Below, one piece after another: positions 1 through 7,001 of a DNA stretch of 64,000 bases. A program made the position numbers and the translations under genes. The DNA lies in NCBI RefSeq assembly GCF_001636345.1, contig NZ_KV440945.1:1580975-1644974 (forward strand). Direction: 5' to 3'. Each line of letters opens with the position of its first letter. The first letter of the stretch is position 1. Under the pieces are notes generated by a model. That model did no database searches and was not told the origin of the DNA. It saw nothing but the letters and a program-made list of their open reading frames with translations. Source of the DNA: Cytobacillus gottheilii (lineage in GTDB: Bacteria; Bacillota; Bacilli; Bacillales; Cytobacillaceae).

Positions 1-507
1 AACAGTGAAAAATTAGCCGAAGATCTGCATTTCGTGCAAAATTCCACTGGCGGCGTACTTGGACCGCAGGATTCTTGGCTATTGATGCGCGGCATTAAAA
101 CACTAGGCGTGCGCATGGAAGAAACCGAGAAAAATACACATGATATTGTAGAGTTCTTAAAAAATCACCCTGCTGTTGAAAAGGTATTCTATCCAGGCCT
201 AGAAGAGCATCCAAACCATGAGATTGCCAAAAAGCAGGCTGGCGGCTTTGGCGGAATGGTTTCCTTTGATGTCGGCAGCGGCGAAAATGCTGATAAGCTT
301 CTGAAAAAGATTAAATACTTCACGCTCGCAGAAAGCCTTGGTGCGGTAGAAAGCTTAATTTCAGTGCCAGCACGAATGACACATGCATCGATTCCGGCAG
401 AACGCAGAGCGGAACTGGGCATTACAGAAGGTCTTGTGCGCATTTCGGTTGGATTAGAAGATGCGGAAGATTTAATTGAAGATTTGAAGAATGCGTTGGA
501 AGATTAA
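1..507 (+). CDS. mccB: Cystathionine gamma-lyase MccB, C-terminal part (cut by window start)
   Basis: This is the last 168 codons of a PLP-dependent Cys/Met-metabolism enzyme; the frame is open from base 1. The C-terminal domain has the family signatures NSTGGVLGPQDSW, the SLGAVESLISVPARMTHASI stretch and the RISVGLED end. The family cleaves or forms cystathionine in the methionine-to-cysteine pathway. The downstream neighbour is yrhC, as in the B. subtilis mtnN-mccA-mccB-yrhC operon, which favours MccB over MetB/MetC. The PLP lysine lies upstream of the window and cannot be seen. Confidence 0.82.
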   Translation, partial: NSEKLAEDLHFVQNSTGGVLGPQDSWLLMRGIKTLGVRMEETEKNTHDIVEFLKNHPAVEKVFYPGLEEHPNHEIAKKQAGGFGGMVSFDVGSGENADKLLKKIKYFTLAESLGAVESLISVPARMTHASIPAERRAELGITEGLVRISVGLEDAEDLIEDLKNALED

Positions 508-518
508 TACTGATGCTT

Positions 519-549
519 GAGACTCTCCTTGACGGGGAGTCTTTTTTTA
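519..549 (+). terminator. Rho-independent terminator after mccB
   Basis: GACTCTCC and GGGGAGTC form a stem around a TTGAC loop, followed by a run of seven T. It lies 12 bases behind the mccB stop codon. Confidence 0.8.
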
Positions 550-686
550 GCAGTATGGGATAAGAGCGGGTGCAGCAACGCACCAGTCTTATTTACATAA
601 TTTACATATACTCTCACCCTGTCAGGCATGTTAAAGTAGATTTATAGTTTTTAAGAGAGAGACATACACATCAACGGGGTGATGAG

Positions 687-944
687 ATGAAACAAAATGC
701 AAAAGGTTTATATGAAAAAATGCTAGATTTCAAACGATTTGCGATCTCCCTTCTGGCTGTAGGCTCGTTTTTTTATTTAGGAATGATTCTGCCAACGGAA
801 CAAGCGCTGGCTGATTCACATATTATGACAGCAGCATCTGTCTTCTTTTTAGCAGGAGCGATCTTCTTTTTTGTGCGCTCACGTAAATGCCGTTCTTTAC
901 TTGCAGAAACTGAAGGCGGCGACGAATATTTGATGAAGAAATAG
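687..944 (+). CDS. yrhC: YrhC-family small membrane protein
   Basis: This 85-residue protein has two hydrophobic spans (about residues 18-37 and 46-64) and a basic, Cys-containing loop (RSRKCRS) before an acidic tail. It begins at the ATG preceded by a GGGGTGATG ribosome binding site. Length, topology and the position behind mccB match YrhC of Bacillus; the molecular role of YrhC is unknown. A terminator separates it from mccB, so it may have its own promoter. Confidence 0.75.
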   Translation: MKQNAKGLYEKMLDFKRFAISLLAVGSFFYLGMILPTEQALADSHIMTAASVFFLAGAIFFFVRSRKCRSLLAETEGGDEYLMKK

Positions 945-968
945 AAACGCCTGAGAGGCGTTTTTTTT
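945..968 (+). terminator. Terminator after yrhC
   Basis: AAACGCCT and AGGCGTTT pair around a short loop, followed by a T run, directly behind the yrhC stop. Confidence 0.85.
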
Positions 969-1015
969 GTGCGCTTTTTTTGGGGGTGTAATGCTGTGTG
1001 TGATGTTTTGAGTTT

Positions 1016-1104
1016 GGCGAATAAAAGGTCGCTTACGGCGAATATATGAAAATAACGGCGAATAAAAATTTTTGAAGGCGAATATATCTGTTTAACGGCG
1101 AATA
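1016..1104. repeat. Five GGCGAATA units at 20-21 bp spacing
   Basis: The octamer GGCGAATA begins at 1016, 1037, 1057, 1077 and 1097, giving spacings of 21, 20, 20 and 20 bp. The DNA between units is AT-rich and not conserved. The block is non-coding and lies between the yrhC terminator and the promoter of the next small gene. A two-turn spacing would place all units on one DNA face, but no binding protein can be named. Confidence 0.75.
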
Positions 1105-1201
1105 TCTGATATTCGAAACAGTAAATACATACGAAATGGTTGCTGTTTCACGGCCGTTCAGTAGGCAAGACAACATTTTTGCATAATTTTTCAAATTATT
1201 G

Positions 1202-1229
1202 TTTACAAAATTGGTTTTTGTGGATATAC
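1202..1229 (+). promoter_or_regulatory. SigA-type promoter of the small-gene run
   Basis: TTTACA (-35) and TATACT (-10) are separated by 17 bp, and 42 bases downstream is a small open frame with a near-perfect ribosome binding site. Confidence 0.7.
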
Positions 1230-1271
1230 TTACCAATGTAAGTGAAAAATTCTAAAAGGAGGTCGAAGAAA

Positions 1272-1355
1272 ATGATGATGAAAAACGTAGTAATTGAACA
1301 ATTGAATCAAACTTCATATGTAACGAATTCGACCGACTTGGACTGGATCGCTTAA
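1272..1355 (+). CDS. 27-residue peptide, unknown
   Basis: A 27-codon frame starts MMMKNVVIEQ and ends DLDWIA. It has an excellent ribosome binding site (AAAGGAGGT, 8 bases before the ATG) and a good promoter upstream, and is followed by two terminator hairpins. It has no hydrophobic segment. It is either a genuine micro-protein or a leader peptide for the YrzI-type gene behind the hairpins. I recognise no family. Confidence 0.55.
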   Translation: MMMKNVVIEQLNQTSYVTNSTDLDWIA

Positions 1356-1372
1356 TTTAAATTTGTCTATCC

Positions 1373-1407
1373 ATGCCGCAGGGAGATTCGTTTCCTGCGG
1401 CATTTTT
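1373..1407 (+). terminator. First of two tandem terminators
   Basis: ATGCCGCAGG and CCTGCGGCAT form a perfect 10-bp stem followed by a T run. It stands between the 27-residue frame and yrzI. Confidence 0.8.
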
Positions 1408-1417
1408 GTGCCCTTTT

Positions 1418-1448
1418 GCCGCAGGAGCAGTATGCCCTGCGGCTTTTT
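1418..1448 (+). terminator. Second tandem terminator with the same stem
   Basis: GCCGCAGG and CCCTGCGGC form the stem, followed by five T. Its arms repeat those of the hairpin just upstream, so the two can also pair with each other, a possible attenuation arrangement before yrzI. Confidence 0.7.
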
Positions 1449-1497
1449 GCTGCCTAAAAATAGGCTCAAGGATAGAAAAAAAGAGGAGGTGGTATGC

Positions 1498-1638
1498 ATG
1501 ACCCTAAATATTCTGTTTTTCACCGTTACCATTCATAAGCGCAAGCTGACAACTGAAGATGCTCTTCGCGAAGAAATGTGTCACAAGCTTATGGAAGAAA
1601 ACCGTGATCGTCAATTCTCACTTTACGGCAGATTTTAA
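1498..1638 (+). CDS. yrzI: YrzI-family small protein
   Basis: This 46-residue protein begins with a hydrophobic segment (MTLNILFFTVTI), then a basic patch HKRK and an acidic helix ending RQFSLYGRF. That is the pattern of the Bacillus YrzI family of tandem small proteins, whose function is unknown. The chosen ATG follows GAGGAGGTGG at ideal distance. A truncated relative follows 120 bases downstream. Confidence 0.7.
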   Translation: MTLNILFFTVTIHKRKLTTEDALREEMCHKLMEENRDRQFSLYGRF

Positions 1639-1676
1639 TTTTAAGAACAAAAATACAAGGAAAGGCGGGGAATAAG

Positions 1677-1736
1677 ATGTTATTTATGATGCAAGGCAGG
1701 CTGGCAATATTCTATGTGGAGAAGGACTCCACCTAA
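1677..1736 (+). CDS. 19-residue peptide, possible leader
   Basis: A 19-codon frame with ribosome binding site AAGGCGGGG. Its last codons overlap a small inverted repeat (GTGGAG/CTCCAC). It lies between yrzI and a shorter YrzI-like frame. No family recognised; it may be a translated leader. Confidence 0.35.
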   Translation: MLFMMQGRLAIFYVEKDST

Positions 1737-1757
1737 CGGCAAAAGGGAGTGGTATAC

Positions 1758-1829
1758 ATGTCATTGCATATACTCATTTTCACATTAGGTTTCAGGCGAA
1801 GAAAAACCAAGAAAAGTCACATGGATTAA
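1758..1829 (+). CDS. Short YrzI-like peptide (23 residues)
   Basis: The protein begins MSLHILIFTLGF followed by RRRK, matching the hydrophobic-then-basic start of the 46-residue YrzI protein upstream (MTLNILFFTVTI, HKRK) but ending after 23 residues. The upstream sequence GGGAGTGGTATAC resembles that before yrzI. It is either a true short paralogue or a copy that lost its C-terminal helix. Confidence 0.5.
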   Translation: MSLHILIFTLGFRRRKTKKSHMD

Positions 1830-1911
1830 CAAAATGTTCACAACCCCTTTGATCCACCAGGAATCAGCTATGCTACATTAAAGGTAAGAAATGGTGATAA
1901 GGGGTGGAGGC

Positions 1912-1989
1912 ATGTTTATAATCGTGATGGGATTGGTTATATGCGGATCAATTGGCTGCATTATCGCCGCCGAAGTCAGTGTGGAATAG
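1912..1989 (+). CDS. 25-residue single-span membrane peptide
   Basis: The frame MFIIVMGLVICGSIGC... is almost entirely one hydrophobic span with a short acidic tail (EVSVE). It has a strong ribosome binding site (GGGGTGGAGG, tight spacing) and is followed within 4 bases by a strong terminator, which supports it as a real gene. Function unknown. Confidence 0.5.
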   Translation: MFIIVMGLVICGSIGCIIAAEVSVE

Positions 1990-1992
1990 AAG

Positions 1993-2024
1993 AAAAGGAT
2001 CAGCATCTGGGTGCTGATCCTTTT
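1993..2024. terminator. Bidirectional terminator
   Basis: AAAAGGATCAGCA and TGCTGATCCTTTT form a 13-bp stem with A and T runs on both sides. It can stop the small-gene run from the left and the minus-strand gene from the right. Confidence 0.85.
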
Positions 2025-2034
2025 AAAAAATTAA

Positions 2035-2202
2035 CTATTGTTTTCTATCCCTCGGAAAAAACCACAAAAATGCCACGATTGCGATCGCCGCAGCCATAAT
2101 AAGAATCGGCCTTAGGGCAAATCCATTAAAAATAAGCTCTCCAGTAGAAGCCAAAACAATGATGATAAGCGTAATAGCCAAGATAATTTTCTGTGCAGGC
2201 AA
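2035..2202 (-). CDS. Small membrane protein, unknown
   Basis: About 55 residues with two hydrophobic spans and a basic end (FPRDRKQ). I choose the TTG at 2202 because AGAGGT lies 8 bases upstream; a TTG at 2220 would add six residues. It shares the bidirectional terminator at 1993-2024. No family recognised. Confidence 0.45.
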   Translation of the reverse strand: MPAQKIILAITLIIIVLASTGELIFNGFALRPILIMAAAIAIVAFLWFFPRDRKQ

Positions 2203-2296
2203 GTCTCTAACCTCTTTCAACTATGATAATTTAATCATACAGAAAAAGGGGAGAGTTTGTCTAATGAGGCATAAAATTCAGCCTAGTGATTATACG

Positions 2297-2313
2297 ATGC
2301 AGATTGTCTGCAT
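2297..2313. promoter_or_regulatory. Perfect inverted repeat upstream of sigK
   Basis: ATGCAGA and TCTGCAT flank a 3-base TTG spacer, about 185 bp before the sigK start. The short loop suits a protein-binding palindrome rather than a terminator; there is no T run. Confidence 0.3.
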
Positions 2314-2420
2314 GCAGCATATTATTTTAAATAATTATTGAACGGAAAATTATTGCTCTTAAGTCCGCTATGACTATACGAAATAGGTTAAACCCAAATA
2401 ATACTAATTAAAATATGAAG

Positions 2421-2430
2421 TAGGACAGAC
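2421..2430 (+). promoter_or_regulatory. Candidate SpoIIID site of sigK
   Basis: TAGGACAGAC matches the SpoIIID consensus WWRRACARNY at every position and lies 68 bp before the sigK start. In B. subtilis sigK is transcribed by SigE RNA polymerase with SpoIIID. The consensus is short, so chance is possible. Confidence 0.35.
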
Positions 2431-2497
2431 AAAAACAACTCCGCCCTCACATAGGAATTAGGTATAGGAAAAAGTCTTGAAAGCGGGGGTGGCAGAA

Positions 2498-2950
2498 ATG
2501 TCCGGAATTTTAACAGCACTCGGATTTATGGTAAAGGAAATCATCTTCCTTGTTTCATACGTAAAAAACAATGCCTTTCCACAGCCGCTGTCAGCAGCAG
2601 ATGAGAAAAAATATTTGCGGCTAATGGCAGAAGGCGATGCCCATGCGCGCAATATGCTGATTGAGCATAACTTACGGCTTGTTGCCCATATTGTGAAAAA
2701 ATTTGAAAATACAGGTGAAGATTCTGAAGACCTGATCTCAATTGGAACGATCGGCTTAATCAAAGCCATTGAAAGCTATTCAGAAGGCAAAGGAACAAAG
2801 CTTGCGACATACGCAGCCAGATGTATTGAAAATGAAATTCTTATGCATCTGAGAGCGCTGAAGAAAACGAAGAAAGACGTTTCGCTGCATGATCCGATTG
2901 GGCAGGATAAGGAAGGGAATGAATTAACCCTAACATGTTATCTGTTTTAA
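2498..2950 (+). CDS. sigK: Sigma-K, N-terminal part (interrupted by the skin-type element)
   Basis: These are the first 142 codons of pro-sigma-K, the late mother-cell sigma factor. The hydrophobic pro-sequence (residues 1-20) is followed by the [13 protein letters not shown] start of mature sigma-K and by region 2 ([36 protein letters not shown]). The ATG at 2498 follows GGGGGTGG and matches the known sigma-K start. After 2923 the frame runs into element DNA for eight foreign codons and stops at 2950. Excision joins it in frame to 30366 and makes a 239-residue protein. Function therefore depends on excision in the mother cell. Confidence 0.95.
   Translation: MSGILTALGFMVKEIIFLVSYVKNNAFPQPLSAADEKKYLRLMAEGDAHARNMLIEHNLRLVAHIVKKFENTGEDSEDLISIGTIGLIKAIESYSEGKGTKLATYAARCIENEILMHLRALKKTKKDVSLHDPIGQDKEGNELTLTCYLF
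2918..2923. other. Left attachment core of the skin-type element
   Basis: AATGAA at the last sigK codons (N-E). The core AATGA is the same as that known for B. subtilis skin recombination. Confidence 0.85.
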
Positions 2951-2982
2951 CAAAACGGTGCCATGTCAGGGTTTTCTAATGT

Positions 2983-4536
2983 TCACTGATTCAATTTTGG
3001 ATAAAGAACTAACTGAAAGTCATCACGCCATTGGTGTTTCTCTTTCCGATAAACAGCTTTTTCAAGAACACTCTTGAGAAGGCTGTTTTTTCGTTTGGGA
3101 TCATCGCTTTTATAATAGAGATCCAAGACATGTTCCACCTGGGGAATAATCTTTTCTTTGGCTTGCTGCCGTTCTTCTTCCAGGCTTAGGGATTCCTTAG
3201 CTGATTCAATGGCAGCGTTTATTTCTTCTGAACGTTGTGATAAGTGCCGTGATCGTTCTAAGAAAACATTTTCCGTATAGATTCCACGTTCCAGTAAATC
3301 GTGTAACTTGTGCTGCTGCTTTTCTGTTTCAACTAATTCACGTTCAAGTTTAATTAATGCTGTTCGATTAACTTCTGCCAGCTGCAATTCGTCGCCTTCT
3401 TCATTTACTCTCATTTCCCAATCAGCTTTATATGCTTCTAGCCATTGCTCTAATGACTCTATAATCCGTCTTTCTACTAATTCAAAATTACTTGCCTTGT
3501 TATCACAGCGAGGATTGTTATAGCACTTAATATGAGGCTTCTGTGTTGTATAAGGACGATACACCATCTTGGCTCCGCATTTATCACAAACAACGATTCC
3601 AGCTAAGGGATTTGTTATGCCATTTACTAGCTGATAGGGAACATGATAACGTCCTTTTAAGACTTCCTGTGCTTTCTGGTACAGCTCCATTGTTATGATC
3701 GGATCGTGCTTACCTTCAACATCAATCCATTGTTCTTTTGGTTTGGTTGCTATTTCTTTCGTTTTTTGTGGATCAGATGATTTAGTTGTTTTCGTTTTTC
3801 CCCATTGTATTCGGCCGGCATAAACAGCATTTTTGATTACACTTAGAACGGAGCTATTTGACCATTTGTTTCCTTTGGCTGTTTTATAGCCTAGCTCATT
3901 CAGTTTATTGGCAATCATGGCAGCTCCTATTCTTACTTCTGGATCATCATGGGTGTACCAGTCAAAAATCATTTTAACAACTGCAGATTGCTCTTCATGG
4001 GGTTCTAGTGATCTACCATCTTTTAAAGGCTTAATTTTATAGCCATAGGGTGGTGTTGTACCAATATAGTTCCCTGCTTCAACACTAGCCAAGCGACCAC
4101 GCTGTAAACGTCTTGTGATGATCTTTAATTCTTTACGAGCCATAAACGCTTCAAACTCGCTATATTCTTCATCCCATTCATCATGAAGGTCATAAGTCTT
4201 TCTTGGTGTAATGATCTTTGTGTTGGCTTCTTTAAACGTTTCTAAGATCAAGCCTTGCTCCTTCATTCCGCCACGGCCAAGACGATCCATATCCATACAA
4301 ATGACTGCATCATATTTATGTGCTTCAACTTCATTTAGCAGCTGTAGCATGGCAGGACGGTGCATTAGACTTTCACCAGAAACGATTTCTTCATAAATCT
4401 TTATTATATTTAGTTGAAGCTCACTAGCAACCTTTAATAATGCCTTTTTATGCTTTGCGAGTGTTTCCCCTTCACCACGTGATTCGGCTTCAATATCGGC
4501 ACGTGACTTCCTCAAATACATGGCTACTTTGTTCAT
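2983..4536 (-). CDS. spoIVCA: Large serine recombinase, SpoIVCA type
   Basis: This 517-residue site-specific recombinase would excise the element from sigK in the mother cell. The N-terminal resolvase domain starts MNKVAMYLRKSRAD with catalytic Ser11 and has DMDRLGRG near residue 85. It is followed by a recombinase domain (YGYKI region), a zinc ribbon (CDKCGAKM ... CYNNPRCDN, about residues 330-350), a coiled coil and a basic C-terminus. The start is the ATG at 4536, 6 bases behind GAGGTGAGG; an upstream GTG at 4548 is part of that ribosome binding site. It overlaps the 3' end of the ImmA-like gene by 47 bases, so the two are co-transcribed. Confidence 0.92.
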   Translation of the reverse strand: MNKVAMYLRKSRADIEAESRGEGETLAKHKKALLKVASELQLNIIKIYEEIVSGESLMHRPAMLQLLNEVEAHKYDAVICMDMDRLGRGGMKEQGLILETFKEANTKIITPRKTYDLHDEWDEEYSEFEAFMARKELKIITRRLQRGRLASVEAGNYIGTTPPYGYKIKPLKDGRSLEPHEEQSAVVKMIFDWYTHDDPEVRIGAAMIANKLNELGYKTAKGNKWSNSSVLSVIKNAVYAGRIQWGKTKTTKSSDPQKTKEIATKPKEQWIDVEGKHDPIITMELYQKAQEVLKGRYHVPYQLVNGITNPLAGIVVCDKCGAKMVYRPYTTQKPHIKCYNNPRCDNKASNFELVERRIIESLEQWLEAYKADWEMRVNEEGDELQLAEVNRTALIKLERELVETEKQQHKLHDLLERGIYTENVFLERSRHLSQRSEEINAAIESAKESLSLEEERQQAKEKIIPQVEHVLDLYYKSDDPKRKNSLLKSVLEKAVYRKEKHQWRDDFQLVLYPKLNQ

Positions 4537-5053
4537 GCTGTTCCTCACCTCGATCCATAGTTAATGTATATGCGTTACTCTTTAATTTAGCATTTCTATG
4601 CACGTGATCCACTCGATATTGGCAAACTTCTTCGGAGACTTTGAACATTTTTGACATGTCTTTCACTAGTGTTGGACTTTTCCAATCTAGCAGCTGCAGC
4701 ATGTGAAAAGGAATAGCTGCGTATCGGGTAAAGTGGTTTGCATCCCATTCTTGGAGATCACGGAAACTATCAGGCATGATTTTATATTGGTAGCCAGAAT
4801 GGCGAAGTAAATGACATAGCTCATGGAAAAATACTTCACGCTGCTGAAAGTCATCCAAGTTTTTATCTATATTAATTAATTGGAATCTACCGTTTTCATG
4901 GGAATAGCTGCGTTTGTTACTGAAAGTTAGGAATATGCTTAATTCTCTAGCTATCCTTGTTTCCTCAATGTCTTCGGGTTTATTTATTCGCATTGTACGA
5001 TAAAGGTTATAGATTCTTTTTTCTAAGGGGAATGGTTTATAAGTATAGGACAT
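4490..5053 (-). CDS. ImmA/IrrE-type metallopeptidase
   Basis: A 187-residue cytoplasmic protein with the zinc-protease motif HELCH (residues 77-81) preceded by QREVFF, as in ImmA/IrrE peptidases that cleave phage or ICE repressors. The C-terminal part has a further helical region with no recognised domain. The start is the ATG at 5053 behind AGAGGTGAT. It is directly upstream of and overlapping the excision recombinase, so it could control when the element excises, possibly by cutting an XRE repressor. The target is inferred only. Confidence 0.75.
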   Translation of the reverse strand: MSYTYKPFPLEKRIYNLYRTMRINKPEDIEETRIARELSIFLTFSNKRSYSHENGRFQLINIDKNLDDFQQREVFFHELCHLLRHSGYQYKIMPDSFRDLQEWDANHFTRYAAIPFHMLQLLDWKSPTLVKDMSKMFKVSEEVCQYRVDHVHRNAKLKSNAYTLTMDRGEEQHEQSSHVFEEVTCRY

Positions 5054-5277
5054 ATGTATCACCTCTATATCATTATAAAAACATATGTTCTGTTTGAGCA
5101 ACAGAAAAATGACAAACTTTTGAGAATGTGGGCTTAATAGAACTTTTGCAACGCACAGTATTGTTAAGGAACCTTATTTCATTTTATCTTAATTATTTCA
5201 TTGAATATGTTTAGAAAATGGGGTTAATTGAGAAAATATGAACATATAGATGAAATATCCAAGGAGGTTAGATATAT

Positions 5278-5421
5278 ATGAGGCAAAGAAGAGATGATAT
5301 GTTAAAAGAATTAAGAAAGACCAACTTGAAAGTAAATACACTTATAAAAGAAATCATTTATAGTGTAAATAATACTAAGAAGAAGCCAAATAAAAAAAAG
5401 CCAAGCAATAATGCTGGCTAG
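5278..5421 (+). CDS. 47-residue basic protein, unknown
   Basis: A 47-codon frame with an ideal AAGGAGG ribosome binding site. It is rich in Lys/Arg, with an amphipathic middle (LKVNTLIKEI) and a lysine-rich end. It is the only plus-strand gene in this part of the element and converges on the 95-residue gene; its last codons overlap that gene's terminator. Family unknown. Confidence 0.5.
   Translation: MRQRRDDMLKELRKTNLKVNTLIKEIIYSVNNTKKKPNKKKPSNNAG
5391..5419 (-). terminator. Terminator for the minus-strand pair
   Basis: Read on the minus strand, GCCAGC and GCTTGGC pair around ATTATT and are followed by eight T. It sits just behind the stop codon of the 95-residue gene. Confidence 0.6.
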
Positions 5422-5705
5422 GCGTTTACTAATGTACGGTTCTTATATTCTTCTCTCTCTTTACTGTAATTAGTACTAACTGATTTTTGAATCTCGTTCA
5501 TTAAGTCATTAATTTCAGTTAGGCGTTGTTGAAGAGCAGAAGTATCAATAGATGTGTTGAAATTTTCCATCGCTGATGTATAAGCACTTAAGTCTGGTAA
5601 TTCAATTTTTGGTATCTTCGCAGAAGTAGTATAAACTGGTGTTTTAATAATTGTTTTTGCAACCGAAGAGTGTAATTGTCTACTGTTTCTATGCATTTTT
5701 GACAT
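5418..5705 (-). CDS. 95-residue protein partnering the membrane protein upstream, unknown
   Basis: A soluble, Ser/Thr-rich protein with a predicted helical second half (LQQRLTEINDLMNEIQKS). The ATG follows GAGGAGAAAG. It overlaps the 3' end of the 361-residue gene by 17 bases, so translation is probably coupled. I recognise no family. The fixed overlap suggests the two proteins act together. Confidence 0.6.
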   Translation of the reverse strand: MSKMHRNSRQLHSSVAKTIIKTPVYTTSAKIPKIELPDLSAYTSAMENFNTSIDTSALQQRLTEINDLMNEIQKSVSTNYSKEREEYKNRTLVNA

Positions 5706-6774
5706 TTTTACTTTCTCCTCTCGAATTGAATATTGAACGATTGTTTGAAATTAATATTACGAAACTCTTCCACAAAGAGATTATATCCTCTATATACATA
5801 GTATCATAGTCTATCTCAGTTTGCACCATATCTACGGGTCTTGGTTTAGGATAAAGAGTTACAATCCATTTTTCATTATTAGGAGCTTTTATTTCGAAAC
5901 TAATCAATTTTCCTTTAATCATATAATAATTTTGCTTTATATTTTCAGTTTTGATTAGATGGTTACTACCATTTCTAGGATAATTTTTTCCAACCTGATG
6001 TACATGAATATGTTTAGAAAATATACATACAAACTCCTTCGGATCAACCCTGTGAACCGTAAAATAATGATGGAAATCTAATTCATTTTCGTTCAACCCA
6101 TTTTGAGAAAGACTTGAAATTCTAAGTAACACTTCATGGAATAATTTTTCCAAGTTAAAATGCTTGATCGTAACTTCGTTAATCAGATCTCTTATGTAAG
6201 CTAATTCCCAAACTGACTTAGTTAATAATTTATCCTTTTCTTCTAATGTATCCTGATAGTAACTTACATCTGTCTTATGTTCTTTATTTGATTCTTCCAG
6301 TTCTTTTCTAAGATCCTCAAAAGAAAATGCTTCTCTTTCAAAAAAGTCGAAGTTTCTTTTGTATTCTTTGTTTCTGTATTTCTCAAAAGCACCAATATGG
6401 AACAATTCTGACGTTGGCTCTGTTGTTTCAATAATTGTCCTTCTGTCTATCCACCAGAGAAATATAATAAAAATAAATACTCCAGCAATAATAAAAGTAG
6501 AATTCGGGACAGCACTAATAATTGCTATTTGCTCTGCTCTTAAAAAACCAATAAGAACCGGAATACCTATTGTTAGGATTGTAATAATCCATCTTATTAA
6601 GGTGTTTAGTTCTTTTAGAAAACTATGAAAGAAAGACCAGCAGCTTTTAATATGTTTTCCGATACCATAATTCTTGTTCGATAATTTATTTGCATCTTTT
6701 AAACTGTCGAAGAAAGAATCATATGATACCCCTATTTTTTTTAGCTGTTTGTCTATGTTTTTTAAATGATCCAA
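5689..6774 (-). CDS. Membrane protein with coiled coil, unknown
   Basis: The 361-residue protein has a charged N-terminal helix, two hydrophobic spans (about residues 60-80 and 90-108), an acidic/basic coiled coil (about 135-190, RKELEESNKEH) and a C-terminal beta-rich domain ending near SNNRSIFNSRG. It starts at a TTG behind AGGGGGAT. The sequence is AT-rich. It forms an operon with the 95-residue gene and is divergent from the 417-residue gene. A sensor or effector at the membrane, for example in defence or exclusion, is possible but not shown. Confidence 0.6.
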   Translation of the reverse strand: MDHLKNIDKQLKKIGVSYDSFFDSLKDANKLSNKNYGIGKHIKSCWSFFHSFLKELNTLIRWIITILTIGIPVLIGFLRAEQIAIISAVPNSTFIIAGVFIFIIFLWWIDRRTIIETTEPTSELFHIGAFEKYRNKEYKRNFDFFEREAFSFEDLRKELEESNKEHKTDVSYYQDTLEEKDKLLTKSVWELAYIRDLINEVTIKHFNLEKLFHEVLLRISSLSQNGLNENELDFHHYFTVHRVDPKEFVCIFSKHIHVHQVGKNYPRNGSNHLIKTENIKQNYYMIKGKLISFEIKAPNNEKWIVTLYPKPRPVDMVQTEIDYDTMYIEDIISLWKSFVILISNNRSIFNSRGESKNVKNA

Positions 6775-7001
6775 ATGGTATCCCCCTAAAATTTCTAATA
6801 ATATTTTACCATATAATACATAAATTGTACTCCGGTATCTACCTTATTGATAATTCACTTTTATTTAAGTTGAATCTTTCTTTGAGTTTTATAATACTTA
6901 CTAGGGAAAGTAATACTTTAAAATTTCTGTTAGAAATTGTAATATTAATCTTAGATAATATCAACTAATTAAGAAAAACTCCCTAGGAGGTCATGATATA
7001 T

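Noticed and set aside
1016-1104. GGCGAATA array as a CRISPR
   Set aside because: Units are only 8 bp with about 12-bp gaps, and there are no cas genes.
1033-1236. 67-codon minus-strand frame across the GGCGAATA array
   Set aside because: It covers the repeat and the promoter at 1202-1229 and has no ribosome binding site.
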